Shown here: positions 18,301 through 26,410 of the stretch, one piece after another
Layout: each line of letters opens with the position of its first letter
How positions within the stretch are numbered: position 1 is the first letter of the stretch
From: Streptomyces qinzhouensis
GTDB lineage: Bacteria > Actinomycetota > Actinomycetes > Streptomycetales > Streptomycetaceae
NCBI RefSeq assembly: GCF_007856155.1
Contig: NZ_CP042266.1
Coordinates: forward strand, 1,922,001-1,986,000
Length of the DNA stretch: 64,000 bases
Direction: 5' to 3'
Made by a program: the position numbers and the translations under genes
The notes under the pieces: generated by a model
The model's database searches: none
Seen by the model: the letters and a program-made list of their open reading frames with translations, nothing else
Told to the model about the DNA's origin: nothing

Positions 18301-21300
18301 ATCGCTCTCCTCCGGGACCCGGACCGATTCCGATCCGACCACCGACGACGACAATCGCACGTGGCGCACGGTGCGGACCGCCACCAAGTACGACGGCGAC
18401 TACGACCTGCCGTACCAGGTGGAGTCTCTGGGTGACACCGAGCGGACGGGTGACGAGACCTGTTCGCGGATGGAGTACGTCCACAACACCGCCAAGCACA
18501 TGATCGGCCTGTCCAAGCAGGCCCTGACCACCGCCGGTCCCTGCCCGACCGGTACGGCCCCGGAGCCGCCGGCCTCCTCGTGGATCTCCGGCTCCCGGGT
18601 CGCCTACGACAAGCTCGCCTACGGCGCCACCCCGACCGCCGGTCTGGCCACCACCACCTGGACGGTGAACAAGGACGGCGGGACCTGGGACAAGGACGCC
18701 GAGGTCACCTACGACACCCTGGCCCGTCCCATCAGCGCCACGGACGCCGCGGGCAGCACCAGCACCACCGAATACCTCCCGGCCAGCGGCCAGGTGTACT
18801 CGGTGAAGACGAAGAACGCGAAGAACCATGTGTCGACCAGTGAGGTCGAACCGGGGCGGGCCACCGCGCTGAAGGAGACCGACCCCAACGGCCGGTCCAC
18901 CACCTTCGAGTACGACGGCCTGGGCCGCACCGTCAAGGCCTGGGGACCCACCGACACCACGGCCCGGCCCGCCGCGAAGTTCACCTACTACGCCAAGCCC
19001 GGCGACCCGGTGTCGGTCCGCTCCGAGCTGCTGAAGGAGGGCGAGGGCTCCGACTACATCAGCTCGTACATCTTCTACGACGGGCTGGGCCGCGAACGCC
19101 AGAAGCAGGACCCCGCGGTCGGCAAGGGCCGACTGATCACCGACATCTTCTACGGCCCCAACGGGACCATCAAGCGGACCAACAACGGCTACTACACCGG
19201 CGACGACCCGCAGCCGGTGATGTACGAGCCGACCGACGCGTCCGACACCAAGATCCCCAACGCCACCCTCTACAAGTACGACGCCCTCGGCCGCATCCTC
19301 CAGGAAACCCCGTACGAAGCGGGCGTGGAGAAGTGGGAGAAGGCGAACCGGTCGGAGTTCGGCTTCGACTACTCGATCGCCATCGAGCCCACCGGCGCGG
19401 CCTCCCAGCGCTCCTACAGTGACGCCCTCGGCCGCACCGTCCGGGTGGACACCTTCACCGACCCGGCACGGACCGCGTTCCGCTCCACGCACTTCACGTA
19501 CGACGCGCGCGGCGACATGATCGAAGCCAAGGACCCCCAGAAGAGCACCTGGTCCTGGGGCTACGACGCCCGGGGTCGGCTGAAGTCCTCGACCGACCCG
19601 GACACCGGCACCAGCACTATCGAGTACGACAACGCCGACCGGCCCATCCTGTCGACGGACGGCCGGGGTACGACGATCTGGATGAAGTACGACGAGCTGG
19701 GACGGCCGCTTGAGCAGCGACTGAACAACAGCACCGGCGATCTCCTTCAGACCAGCACCTTCGACACAGTTGCCGGGGCCGTCGGCCTCCCCGCGAGCGT
19801 CACCCGCTATACCGACAACCTCCCCTACACCAGTGAGATCACCGGCTACTCGGCCGACTACCAGGCGACCGGCCGGAAACTGACGCTGCCGGACAGCATC
19901 GCCACCGCCCACGGTCTCCAGAAGACCTACGCGTACACCTACGGGTACACGAAGGGTGGCCAGCTCCGGGAGACCATGCTTCCGGCGGCGGGTGCGCTGG
20001 CGGCGGAGAAGATCATCACCCGCTACAACGCGGACGGTCTTCCGGTCTCCACCTCCGGCAAGGAGTGGTACACGACCGACGCCGAATACAGCGTCTACGG
20101 CCAGGTCGTCCGCACCGTCAGCGGCAACAACCCGAACCGGGTGTGGACCAGCAACATCTTCAACGAGAACACCGGTGCTCTGGAGCAGAGCATCGTCGAC
20201 CGCCAGTCGACGAGCGACACCAGCACGGTCACCGGCACCCGGGTCAATGCCCGGTCGTACGAGTACGACCCCGCGGGCAACATCACGTCGATCGCAGACC
20301 GCTGGAACGCGGTGACCGACCGGCAGTGCTTCAGCTACGACACCATCGGTCAGCTCACCCAGGCCTGGACTGCGCCTACCACCTGCAAGGCAGCCGGTCA
20401 GCAGGGCGCCGCGCCCGAGTACGCGGACGGGACGAAGAACGTCACGGCCGCGAACTCCGGGTACTGGCAGTCGTACACCTACGACGCGGTGGGCCAGCGC
20501 ACCAAGCTGGTCAAGCACGACCCGGCCGGTGACGCCACCAAGAACGCCACCACCACCTACAGCTACGGCAAGGCGGACGGCAGCCAGCCGCACACCCTGA
20601 CCAGTACCTCCACCACCTACAAGACCGAGGCCGGAGCGCAGGTCACCAAGCCCTCCGTCCGCAGCTACGACAAGTCCGGCAACATGGAGACCCGGACCGA
20701 CGGCGGTGTCGGCCAGACGCTGACCTGGACCTGGGACGGCAAGGCCGAGAAGATCACCGGCTTCGGCGAAGGCTCCGGCGCCTGGACCGGACTGGCTGGC
20801 AAGTGCCTCGACCTCTCCGGCGGTCTGGCCATCACAGGGACTGCGGTCCAGCTCTACACCTGCAACGGCAGCAAGGCTCAGAAGTACCGCATCGACCCGT
20901 CAGTGGACACCCCTTCCAGGGGTGCGCTGAAGGTCGCGGGCAAGTGCGTGGTCCCCGGCTCCGACGGCATCGCCGCGGTGATCGCGGACTGCACCGGCAC
21001 CGAGGCCCAGCAGTGGACCACGGAGCCCACCGGAAAGAAGCTCAAGCACTTCAGCACCCAGAAGTGCCTCACCGCACCGAACGCCACCGTCGGCACCGAC
21101 CTCCAGCTCACCACCTGCGACACCACGGCCGGTGAAGGCCAGTCCTGGAAGCCCGCCGACGAAACCCGCTACATCTACGGTCCCGACGGCGAACGCCTGC
21201 TGTCGATCACCTCGGGCGAGACGACCCTGTTCCTGGGTGACACCACCGTCGCGACCAGCGGCGGTCTGCCCTCCTACACCGAGCGCTACTACGCCCAGCC

Positions 21301-23161
21301 CGGCGCACCCACCGTCATGCGCCACGCCCTGGGCACCGCAAGCAGTGAACTGTCCGTCCAGGTCGCCGACCACCAGGGCACCGCCCACATCAACGTGGGC
21401 CTGGGCGCCGGAAGCCCGGTCAAGTTCGCCAAGAAGGACCCCTTCGGCGTCGACCGGGCCGACAGCCCGAACTGGCGCTCGCACAAGGGCTTCGTGGGCG
21501 GAGACGACGACGCCTCCACCGGCCTCGTGCATCTAGGGGCACGCGAGTACGAACCGGCCACCGGCCGCTTCATCTCCGCCGACCCGCTGATCGACATCGG
21601 TGACCCGATCCAGATCAACGGCTACAGCTACAGCGAGAACAACCCGGTCACCTTCTCCGACCCGACCGGTCTGATGTCGGCCGCTCAGGGCGGCGGCGCC
21701 AGCAGCGGCTACAACGGCCACGAGTACGGCGGCCCCTCCCAGGCCGATCTGTACTGGGCCCAGCAGGAGCAGAACCGCTCCATGGCCAGCGTCATCGCGG
21801 ACGCCGGCTGGTCCCTGCTCAAGGGGCTCATCGGCTACGACGACATGATCGCCTGCTTCTCCCGGGGCGATCTGTGGGCCTGCGGCCGCATGATCATCGA
21901 CGCCCTGCCGTGGACGAAGGTCTTCAGCGCGGCCAAGAAGGTCTGGAACGCCGTCAGCAGAATCGCCGGCGCCATCTCCGCCTTCAAGAAGGCCCAGGAG
22001 AAGGCCCGCCAGATCATCGAACTCGCCCGCAAGGCACAAGAAGCGGCAAGAAAGGCAGCCGAAGCGAAGAAGAAGGCTGCCGAAAAGGCCGCGCAACTCA
22101 AGAAGAAGGCGGAACAGGCCAAGCAGAGAGCAGCCAAGCAAGCGGCCCAGAAGACCGGAAACGCCGTACAGAAGGCAAAGAAGGTCCAGGCCAAGAAGGC
22201 CGAGAAGCCCATCAACCGGGCACGGCAGCAGGCCAAGAAGGAAGACGCACCCGCCAAGAGCGGCAAGAGCGGAAACCGCAGCGGCAGCTCCCGCAGTGAG
22301 CGTTCTTCCGACGATGGTGCCGGTCCGGGCTGCCGTTCCGCCGGCAACAGCTTCGTCCCGGGCACGCTGGTCCTGATGGCGGACGGTACGACCAAGCCCA
22401 TCGAGCAGGTCAGGAACGGCGACGAGGTCATCGCCACCGACCCCGAGACCGGTGAGACCGCGGTCGAGACCGTCACCGCCGAAATCAAGGGCGAGGGCAC
22501 CAAGAATCTCGTCGAGGTCACCATCGACACCGACGGCGCCAAGGGCTCGGCCGCGGCAACGGTCACCGCCACGGACGGCCACCCGTTCTGGGTGCCCGCG
22601 CTGAAGGAGTGGATCGACGCCACGGACCTGAAGGCGGGCAACTGGCTCCGCACCGGTGCCGGGACCCAGGTCCAGATCACCGCGGTCGAACGCCACACGG
22701 CGCAGGCCACCGTCCACAACCTCACCGTCAGCGACCTCCACACCTACCATGTGATGGCCGCGGCGACCCCGGTCCTCGTTCACAACTGTGGGACGAAGGA
22801 AGGACCGGCCGACCATGTCGCTCTCGGCATGCGAGCCCATGATCTGAAGGGCTTTGCCGAGGCCGTCTCGGCTCGTCATCTCCTTGGGGCGACGGACGCG
22901 ACCTGGCGGCAGGAAGTTCTGAATGCCATCTCCAGGGTGGACAGGGGCGAAGGGAAGATCTCCTTCCTGCTCGACGGACTCCCCGGAGCCAGTCAGGGCC
23001 CGGCGAAGGCTCTGAAAATTGCCCAGGACACGGCTCCTGCCCAACGTCTGCACACACAATGGGAGTTGTTGCAGGTCAGCGATGCAGGCATCATGGACAA
23101 GGTGGACTTCTATCGTTGGAACAGGCGGGCTGATGACTGGACTCAGGTGAAGCCCAAGTGA
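15350..23161 (+). CDS. RHS polymorphic toxin with inserted ricin-type lectin and HINT domain
   Basis: This giant secreted protein is ~2603 residues from GTG 15350, which has GGGGAGGG upstream; the frame is open from 15230. A basic stretch and hydrophobic segment (GVIAVVSMALTVGLVPGANA) form the signal. Many YD/RHS repeats (YDxLGRxx type) fill residues ~1100-1800. A ricin-B lectin domain (~1810-1945; GKCLDLSGG, QLYTCNGSKAQK, three-fold layout) interrupts them. The RHS core ends at ~2058 (GAREYEPATGRFISADPL). An Ala/Lys-rich coiled coil (~2212-2313) and a HINT domain (~2332-2480; FVPGTLVLMADG to VLVHNCG) follow. The last ~120 residues are the toxin candidate. It resembles C-terminal domains I recall being called polymorphic toxin type 27, which I have not verified. 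The toxin tip has lower GC, and its stop overlaps the next gene. Confidence 0.93.
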   Translation: MGKSLSWSGRGRLPDTRAERNRRLRLRAGVIAVVSMALTVGLVPGANALPPPVDRAGVDLVNIPKPPPVPGVDGGNLERLTTPEIPTEPEFEPKKTAAPAAVPPAARTLTGLTAGQTVQIGTTPLEVGAPEGATPAETAALEGSWQVALADPAQTESRNIEGFAFTVTPPASATGNAVVALDYTEFAELYGANWADRLNILQFPGCFLTTPEVEACSEPVDVDTRNVVKPKLGDAAGDKTMDGERQIEATVNVASLTDPVTPPVPAARAMSGKAAAPMSASVAASAGASVLVATSSGSGAKGDFSATPIPSAGSWSAGNGAGAFTYSYQMQAPSVPGGPSPALGFGYNSQAVDGATSATNNQPSWVGDGWDYNPGAITRTYKSCRDDQTGGNNTRRKTADMCWGSYNAVLTLGGSTTELVLDDAHKADPHSDKWVTANGDGSKVELVKRPGTRTAEENRAESPEYWKVTTRDGTQYWFGRHKLPEWTAGKETTNSVFTVPVSGNQPNEPCYNATYANSFCSQAWRWNLDYVEDVHGNAMSLWWKKEQNHYAQNFKFKKPVDYDRGGYLTRIDYGQHKSSLFTTGPIGRVMFATEERCYAEDGIKCTDENFASGDWAKNRIWHDTPADLYCSGATGKECYVPLPSFWSRKRLAAVTTYAQRVQGSTALHKVDNWKLEQSLPHEKTDEGTALWLNSVTRTGYGVNDQEGVKLNPVTFVANTQSMPNRVKEVVDEGPPEKKDTNPVFDRLRISRIVNEYGGETLVTYQAPTGACQSGKAFPKPAENTGLCFPAYWHPDPDKADEKISWFNKYVIAKVEELPGVKGVEPTSTSYEYDETVAAKRKGAGWALNQAEFSKKKTRTYDQWRGYEIVRTISGADSADPFTGSARSMSETRYFRGMDGDKLPGTGNPVRNEIVKDSQGYEISRDHLPYQGRVAETMTYTKVGGLVLNREVNYPWNKVLATRVRGGDIPDLKAYRVLESHSIAVSLSSGTRTDSDPTTDDDNRTWRTVRTATKYDGDYDLPYQVESLGDTERTGDETCSRMEYVHNTAKHMIGLSKQALTTAGPCPTGTAPEPPASSWISGSRVAYDKLAYGATPTAGLATTTWTVNKDGGTWDKDAEVTYDTLARPISATDAAGSTSTTEYLPASGQVYSVKTKNAKNHVSTSEVEPGRATALKETDPNGRSTTFEYDGLGRTVKAWGPTDTTARPAAKFTYYAKPGDPVSVRSELLKEGEGSDYISSYIFYDGLGRERQKQDPAVGKGRLITDIFYGPNGTIKRTNNGYYTGDDPQPVMYEPTDASDTKIPNATLYKYDALGRILQETPYEAGVEKWEKANRSEFGFDYSIAIEPTGAASQRSYSDALGRTVRVDTFTDPARTAFRSTHFTYDARGDMIEAKDPQKSTWSWGYDARGRLKSSTDPDTGTSTIEYDNADRPILSTDGRGTTIWMKYDELGRPLEQRLNNSTGDLLQTSTFDTVAGAVGLPASVTRYTDNLPYTSEITGYSADYQATGRKLTLPDSIATAHGLQKTYAYTYGYTKGGQLRETMLPAAGALAAEKIITRYNADGLPVSTSGKEWYTTDAEYSVYGQVVRTVSGNNPNRVWTSNIFNENTGALEQSIVDRQSTSDTSTVTGTRVNARSYEYDPAGNITSIADRWNAVTDRQCFSYDTIGQLTQAWTAPTTCKAAGQQGAAPEYADGTKNVTAANSGYWQSYTYDAVGQRTKLVKHDPAGDATKNATTTYSYGKADGSQPHTLTSTSTTYKTEAGAQVTKPSVRSYDKSGNMETRTDGGVGQTLTWTWDGKAEKITGFGEGSGAWTGLAGKCLDLSGGLAITGTAVQLYTCNGSKAQKYRIDPSVDTPSRGALKVAGKCVVPGSDGIAAVIADCTGTEAQQWTTEPTGKKLKHFSTQKCLTAPNATVGTDLQLTTCDTTAGEGQSWKPADETRYIYGPDGERLLSITSGETTLFLGDTTVATSGGLPSYTERYYAQPGAPTVMRHALGTASSELSVQVADHQGTAHINVGLGAGSPVKFAKKDPFGVDRADSPNWRSHKGFVGGDDDASTGLVHLGAREYEPATGRFISADPLIDIGDPIQINGYSYSENNPVTFSDPTGLMSAAQGGGASSGYNGHEYGGPSQADLYWAQQEQNRSMASVIADAGWSLLKGLIGYDDMIACFSRGDLWACGRMIIDALPWTKVFSAAKKVWNAVSRIAGAISAFKKAQEKARQIIELARKAQEAARKAAEAKKKAAEKAAQLKKKAEQAKQRAAKQAAQKTGNAVQKAKKVQAKKAEKPINRARQQAKKEDAPAKSGKSGNRSGSSRSERSSDDGAGPGCRSAGNSFVPGTLVLMADGTTKPIEQVRNGDEVIATDPETGETAVETVTAEIKGEGTKNLVEVTIDTDGAKGSAAATVTATDGHPFWVPALKEWIDATDLKAGNWLRTGAGTQVQITAVERHTAQATVHNLTVSDLHTYHVMAAATPVLVHNCGTKEGPADHVALGMRAHDLKGFAEAVSARHLLGATDATWRQEVLNAISRVDRGEGKISFLLDGLPGASQGPAKALKIAQDTAPAQRLHTQWELLQVSDAGIMDKVDFYRWNRRADDWTQVKPK

Positions 23162-23598
23162 CGTACCAATTGACGGACGGCAACCTGCCGCTGCATCTGC
23201 CAGGAACGTTCAAACCGTGGGCCGTCCAGGTAGGCCACAGCAAAATTCTGCTGCGTGGATTCCTGGGCGGGGGCGACGGAAGCACCCCGAGGGTCTTCGA
23301 TGTTCTCTTCCAGGACGTGTCGCGGATCTCTCTGGCAGATCAGTACAGAGGTCTCGATGTAACGGATGCCGGTACGGATTCGTTGCGGGCCGAAGAGCAG
23401 AGAGTCGGGCGGGTCTGGCGCGAGTCGAAACTCTTCCGGGTCTCGGCAGAAAATCCGCACGACTATGTCGTGGCCGGATATCTCTTCTGGGCCGAAGTCT
23501 CCGTTTTCGCCACCGAGACGAGCCCCCTGATGCAGGAATCGCCGAAGCCTGGCGCCATCAAGGACAACCAGGTGTTCCGAGTTCGATGGGACCGCTAG
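23158..23598 (+). CDS. Probable immunity protein for the RHS toxin
   Basis: The product is 146 residues, with no signal peptide or membrane segment and no family I recognise. It starts at a GTG that overlaps the RHS stop (GTGA), so translation is almost certainly coupled. In polymorphic-toxin loci the gene immediately after the toxin tip is normally the cognate immunity gene. That position, the small cytosolic acidic character and the lower GC shared with the toxin tip are the evidence. Function is inferred from position alone. A very strong terminator follows, closing the unit. Confidence 0.75.
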   Translation: MTYQLTDGNLPLHLPGTFKPWAVQVGHSKILLRGFLGGGDGSTPRVFDVLFQDVSRISLADQYRGLDVTDAGTDSLRAEEQRVGRVWRESKLFRVSAENPHDYVVAGYLFWAEVSVFATETSPLMQESPKPGAIKDNQVFRVRWDR

Positions 23599-23610
23599 GC
23601 GAGTGAAACT

Positions 23611-23643
23611 GAGGCCCCGCCGGGCAGTGCCCGGCGGGGCCTC
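23611..23643 (+). terminator. Terminator of the RHS-immunity unit
   Basis: Perfect 15-base arms (23611-23625, 23629-23643) with a three-base loop begin 12 bases after the immunity gene stop. Confidence 0.88.
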
Positions 23644-23708
23644 GGTATGAGTTCCGTTTTCGGTCGTGCGGTGCACGGCCACGCCGAGAAGTTGAGAAAG
23701 CAGGGTTC

Positions 23709-24410
23709 ATGAGCGTGAAGAGCGTGCCGCGTGGCCGGGCAGTCGTCGCCATGGCGATATGCCTGATCGGACTCTCCGCCTGCACATCCGGATCGGGTGG
23801 GGACGACAAACCCGGGATCGGGGATCTGGGCAGCGGGCCCACCGCCGGGGCCGTGTCGAAGGACGGGCTGGCGAAGGCGGCGATCGGGGCGAAGGATGTG
23901 CCCGGGCATGTCGTCGTCGCCGCCGGGGCCGCGGCCGTCACGGGCAAGGAGGTGACCGTGGGCGAGGACGGCAAGGACTGTCTGCCCGTCGCGCACGCCC
24001 TCGCCGGGGTGCCCGTCGGCGAGACCCGGTCCATAACGCCCGGGCAGCGGATCACCGGCGGCGGGGTGACCACCACCGTCACCCTCGGGCTGTACGAGGG
24101 GCAGGGCGGGCAGACCGCCATGGAGACGTTGTCCGCGGCTCTCGACAAGTGCGCCGGCGGGTTCGGGGCTTCTGTCCGGGGCTTGGAGCAGAAGGCGTCC
24201 AAGGTGGCCCGGGATCTCGCGCCGCAAGGGGCCGAGCAGGCCATGGCGTTCACCGCCGACGTCGAGGCGGCCGGGAAGACCGTGCCCGTCAAGGTGGTCG
24301 TCTTCCGCAAGGGGACCACCGTCGGCTGGCTCAGCGCCACCGGCGCCCCCGGGAAGAAACTCACCTTCCCCGCCAAGGTGTTCGAGGCACAGCTCGTCAA
24401 GCTCGCCTGA
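23709..24410 (+). CDS. Lipoprotein of unknown function
   Basis: The product is 233 residues with a lipoprotein signal peptide: basic N-terminus, hydrophobic core AVVAMAICLI and lipobox LSAC, with Cys at residue 25. The mature part has a Gly/Asp linker followed by a soluble alpha/beta domain (~50-233) with two further cysteines (DCLPVA, DKCAGG) that could pair. It should be tethered to the outer face of the membrane. No enzymatic motif is seen. It lies between the toxin terminator and a convergent SIS-like gene and looks monocistronic. Confidence 0.82.
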   Translation: MSVKSVPRGRAVVAMAICLIGLSACTSGSGGDDKPGIGDLGSGPTAGAVSKDGLAKAAIGAKDVPGHVVVAAGAAAVTGKEVTVGEDGKDCLPVAHALAGVPVGETRSITPGQRITGGGVTTTVTLGLYEGQGGQTAMETLSAALDKCAGGFGASVRGLEQKASKVARDLAPQGAEQAMAFTADVEAAGKTVPVKVVVFRKGTTVGWLSATGAPGKKLTFPAKVFEAQLVKLA

Positions 24411-24424
24411 GACCTGAGACCACC

Positions 24425-24467
24425 GCGCCGCCCCCGGAATGCGCTACCAGCGTTCCGGGGGCGGCGC
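24425..24467. terminator. Bidirectional terminator overlapping a 3' end
   Basis: Perfect 15-base arms (24425-24439, 24453-24467) surround a 13-base loop. The right arm lies inside the last codons of the convergent SIS-like gene, so one structure serves both genes. Confidence 0.75.
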
Positions 24468-25043
24468 CGTCAGATGGTCGACCAGCCGGGCGACCCGGTC
24501 GCGGAAGGCTCGGCGGCCGCGGGGCGGGAGCGGGTTGCCGTTCTCGCCCGCCGCCGCGCTCACCAGATGCTGGACGGTGTCCAGGTCGATCTCGTCCGTG
24601 GCCGGGTCGACCGTGAGGGACTCATGGGCCAGTCCCCGCACCTCCCGGTCGCCGCCGTCCAGCGTGAACAGGGTCGCCCCCGCCCGGCGGGCCGAGTCGA
24701 GATGGGTGAGGAGCCGCTCCCCGGGCCGGCCGGGCGCGACCACCAGCAGGGTCTCGCCGCGGCGGGCGGCCCGCAGCCGGGCCGGGCCCACGGCCAGATG
24801 CGAGGGGTCGCCGGGCCGGACGCGGTGGCGGACGAGGGTGGGGGCGAGTTCCGGGCGGCCGGACCAGGCGGCCTCGTCGACCAGATGCGCGGCCAGATGC
24901 CACGGCTCGTACTCCGCCGTGCCGACCAGCAGCAGCCCTCCCCCGCGCGGGGTGACCGATGTGCGCAGGGCGCCCGCGAACCGCCGGGCCGCGCCCGGCC
25001 ATTCCGTATCCGCCAGGACCTCGCGCAGCAGCGCGACCCTCAT
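24444..25043 (-). CDS. SIS-domain-like protein
   Basis: This is a cytosolic protein of 199 residues from ATG 25043, chosen because a GGGGG run sits ten bases upstream. ATG 25052 is too close to it, and the frame is open to 25109. Residues ~35-150 read as a sugar-isomerase (SIS)-like Rossmann fold: GGLLLVGTAEYEPWHLAAHL, ETLLVVAPGRPGERLLTHLD, GATLFTLDGGD. SIS proteins bind phosphosugars as isomerases or regulators. No catalytic residues can be assigned. It is divergent from the F420 reductase gene with only ~100 bp between. Confidence 0.6.
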   Translation of the reverse strand: MRVALLREVLADTEWPGAARRFAGALRTSVTPRGGGLLLVGTAEYEPWHLAAHLVDEAAWSGRPELAPTLVRHRVRPGDPSHLAVGPARLRAARRGETLLVVAPGRPGERLLTHLDSARRAGATLFTLDGGDREVRGLAHESLTVDPATDEIDLDTVQHLVSAAAGENGNPLPPRGRRAFRDRVARLVDHLTAPPPERW

Positions 25044-25148
25044 CGCATCCATGCCCCCGCATGCTGGACCAGGTCCGATGTGCGGATGGCGGGTATCACC
25101 CCGGCTCACCCGTACGAGGGTCGCCTACCTACGAGTAGGGTCGGCCGC

Positions 25149-25871
25149 ATGACTTCCACTGACAGCAGCAGCACCGCCCCCACCGGTTCGAAGCCCGCCC
25201 CCAAGGACCCCTGGGAGCTGCCCGATGTGTCGGGCCTCGTCGTGGGTGTTCTCGGCGGCACCGGTGACCAGGGGCGGGGGCTGGCCTACCGGTTCGCCCG
25301 GGCCGGGCAGAAGGTGATCATCGGCTCGCGGGCGGCGGAGCGCGCCGAGGCCGCGGCGGCCGAGCTGGGGCTCGGGGTCGAGGGCGCGGACAACGCGGAG
25401 TGCGCCCGCCGCAGCGATGTGGTGATCGTGGCGGTGCCGTGGGACGGGCACGCGAAGACGCTGGAGTCGCTCCGCGCCGAACTGGCGGGGAAGCTGGTGA
25501 TCGACTGCGTCAATCCGCTGGGCTTCGACAAGAAGGGCGCCTACGCGCTGAAGCCGGCGGAGGGCAGCGCGGCGGAGCAGGCCGCGGCCCTGCTGCCGGA
25601 GTCGCGGGTGACGGCCGCGTTCCACCATCTCTCCGCGAGCCTCCTCCAGGACACCTCGCTCGACGAGATCGACACGGATGTGCTGGTGCTGGGCGAGTCC
25701 CGGGCGGACACGGACCTCGTACAGGCCCTGACGGCGCGGCTGGCGGGGATGCGCGGGGTCTTCGCCGGGCGGCTGCGCAACGCCCATCAGGTGGAGGCGC
25801 TGGTCGCCAATCTGATCTCGGTGAACCGCCGCTACAAGTCGCACGCGGGGCTGCGGATCACCGACGTCTGA
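25149..25871 (+). CDS. npdG: NADPH-dependent F420 reductase (F420H2:NADP oxidoreductase)
   Basis: This enzyme transfers hydride between coenzyme F420 and NADP+. It is cytosolic and 240 residues long from ATG 25149. An N-terminal ~30-residue Ser/Pro tail precedes the Rossmann fold with dinucleotide motif VGVLGGTGDQGRGLAYRFA. The NADP 2'-phosphate site IIGSRAAERA follows, then VVIVAVPWDGH and IDCVNPLGFDKKGAY. The C-terminal AFHHLSASLLQD and NAHQVEALVANLISVNRRYK are typical of the family. The spacer upstream (CCTAC...GTAGG) may hold divergent promoters. F420 use fits an actinomycete. Confidence 0.92.
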   Translation: MTSTDSSSTAPTGSKPAPKDPWELPDVSGLVVGVLGGTGDQGRGLAYRFARAGQKVIIGSRAAERAEAAAAELGLGVEGADNAECARRSDVVIVAVPWDGHAKTLESLRAELAGKLVIDCVNPLGFDKKGAYALKPAEGSAAEQAAALLPESRVTAAFHHLSASLLQDTSLDEIDTDVLVLGESRADTDLVQALTARLAGMRGVFAGRLRNAHQVEALVANLISVNRRYKSHAGLRITDV

Positions 25872-25890
25872 GCCCGCACCGGCCGGCGGG

Positions 25891-25958
25891 CCGGTGGGGC
25901 CGGTGGGCCGGTGGGGCCGGTGGGCCGGTGGGGCCGGTGGGCCGGTGGGGCCGGTGGG
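25891..25958. repeat. Four perfect 17-bp tandem repeats
   Basis: The unit ccggtggggccggtggg is repeated four times without mismatch (starts 25891, 25908, 25925, 25942), with partial copies on both sides. It lies between the F420 reductase stop and a small membrane-protein gene. A second short duplication (ccgtcgtcagtccg, ~26078-26104) follows. The rest of the 275-bp spacer shows no gene. Confidence 0.9.
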
Positions 25959-26146
25959 GCATGCCGCCGTGCGGGCCCGGCGCGGGCATGGGGGACACTG
26001 GATCCGGCGGCCCGGAGGGGCGGCCCGGCGGACGACGCGTCTCCGGGCCGTACATCCACTGCCGCCGCCAGTCCCCCGTCGTCAGTCCGCCGTCGTCAGT
26101 CCGCGGCCGGGCCCCCGCCCGGCCGGCCGATCAGGAGCCGCGTCCC

Positions 26147-26332
26147 ATGCCCCGCCTCGCCGTCTACTCGCTCGCCGTCTGTCTGCTCGCCGTGGCCGCC
26201 GCGGTGGTCTCCTTCGTCCAGGGGATGTGGCTCGGGATCGTCTGGGTGCTGCTGGCCGGGCTGGCGTCCAATATGACCTGGTACTACTTCCGGCGCGGCA
26301 AGGTCGAGCGGGCGCAGCGCGCGGCGGGCTGA
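26147..26332 (+). CDS. Small two-helix membrane protein
   Basis: This 61-residue protein has two hydrophobic helices (about 4-24 and 29-46) and a basic C-terminal tail. ATG 26147 is preceded by AGGAG at the right distance. It resembles the many short actinobacterial membrane proteins of unknown role. No motif allows a function. It precedes an MFS gene by 78 bases and could be co-transcribed. Confidence 0.65.
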   Translation: MPRLAVYSLAVCLLAVAAAVVSFVQGMWLGIVWVLLAGLASNMTWYYFRRGKVERAQRAAG

Positions 26333-26410
26333 CCGCCGGGCGCGAGGCCCACCCCCGGCCGCCGAAATTCGGTTGCCCTCGGCACCGGTCACGGCGGACC
26401 ATGACGCGTT

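Noticed and set aside
16367..20593. A 1408-codon open frame antisense to the RHS gene
   Set aside because: It mirrors RHS coding in a GC-rich genome, has no signal or domain, and is Gly/Val/Arg-rich shadow sequence.
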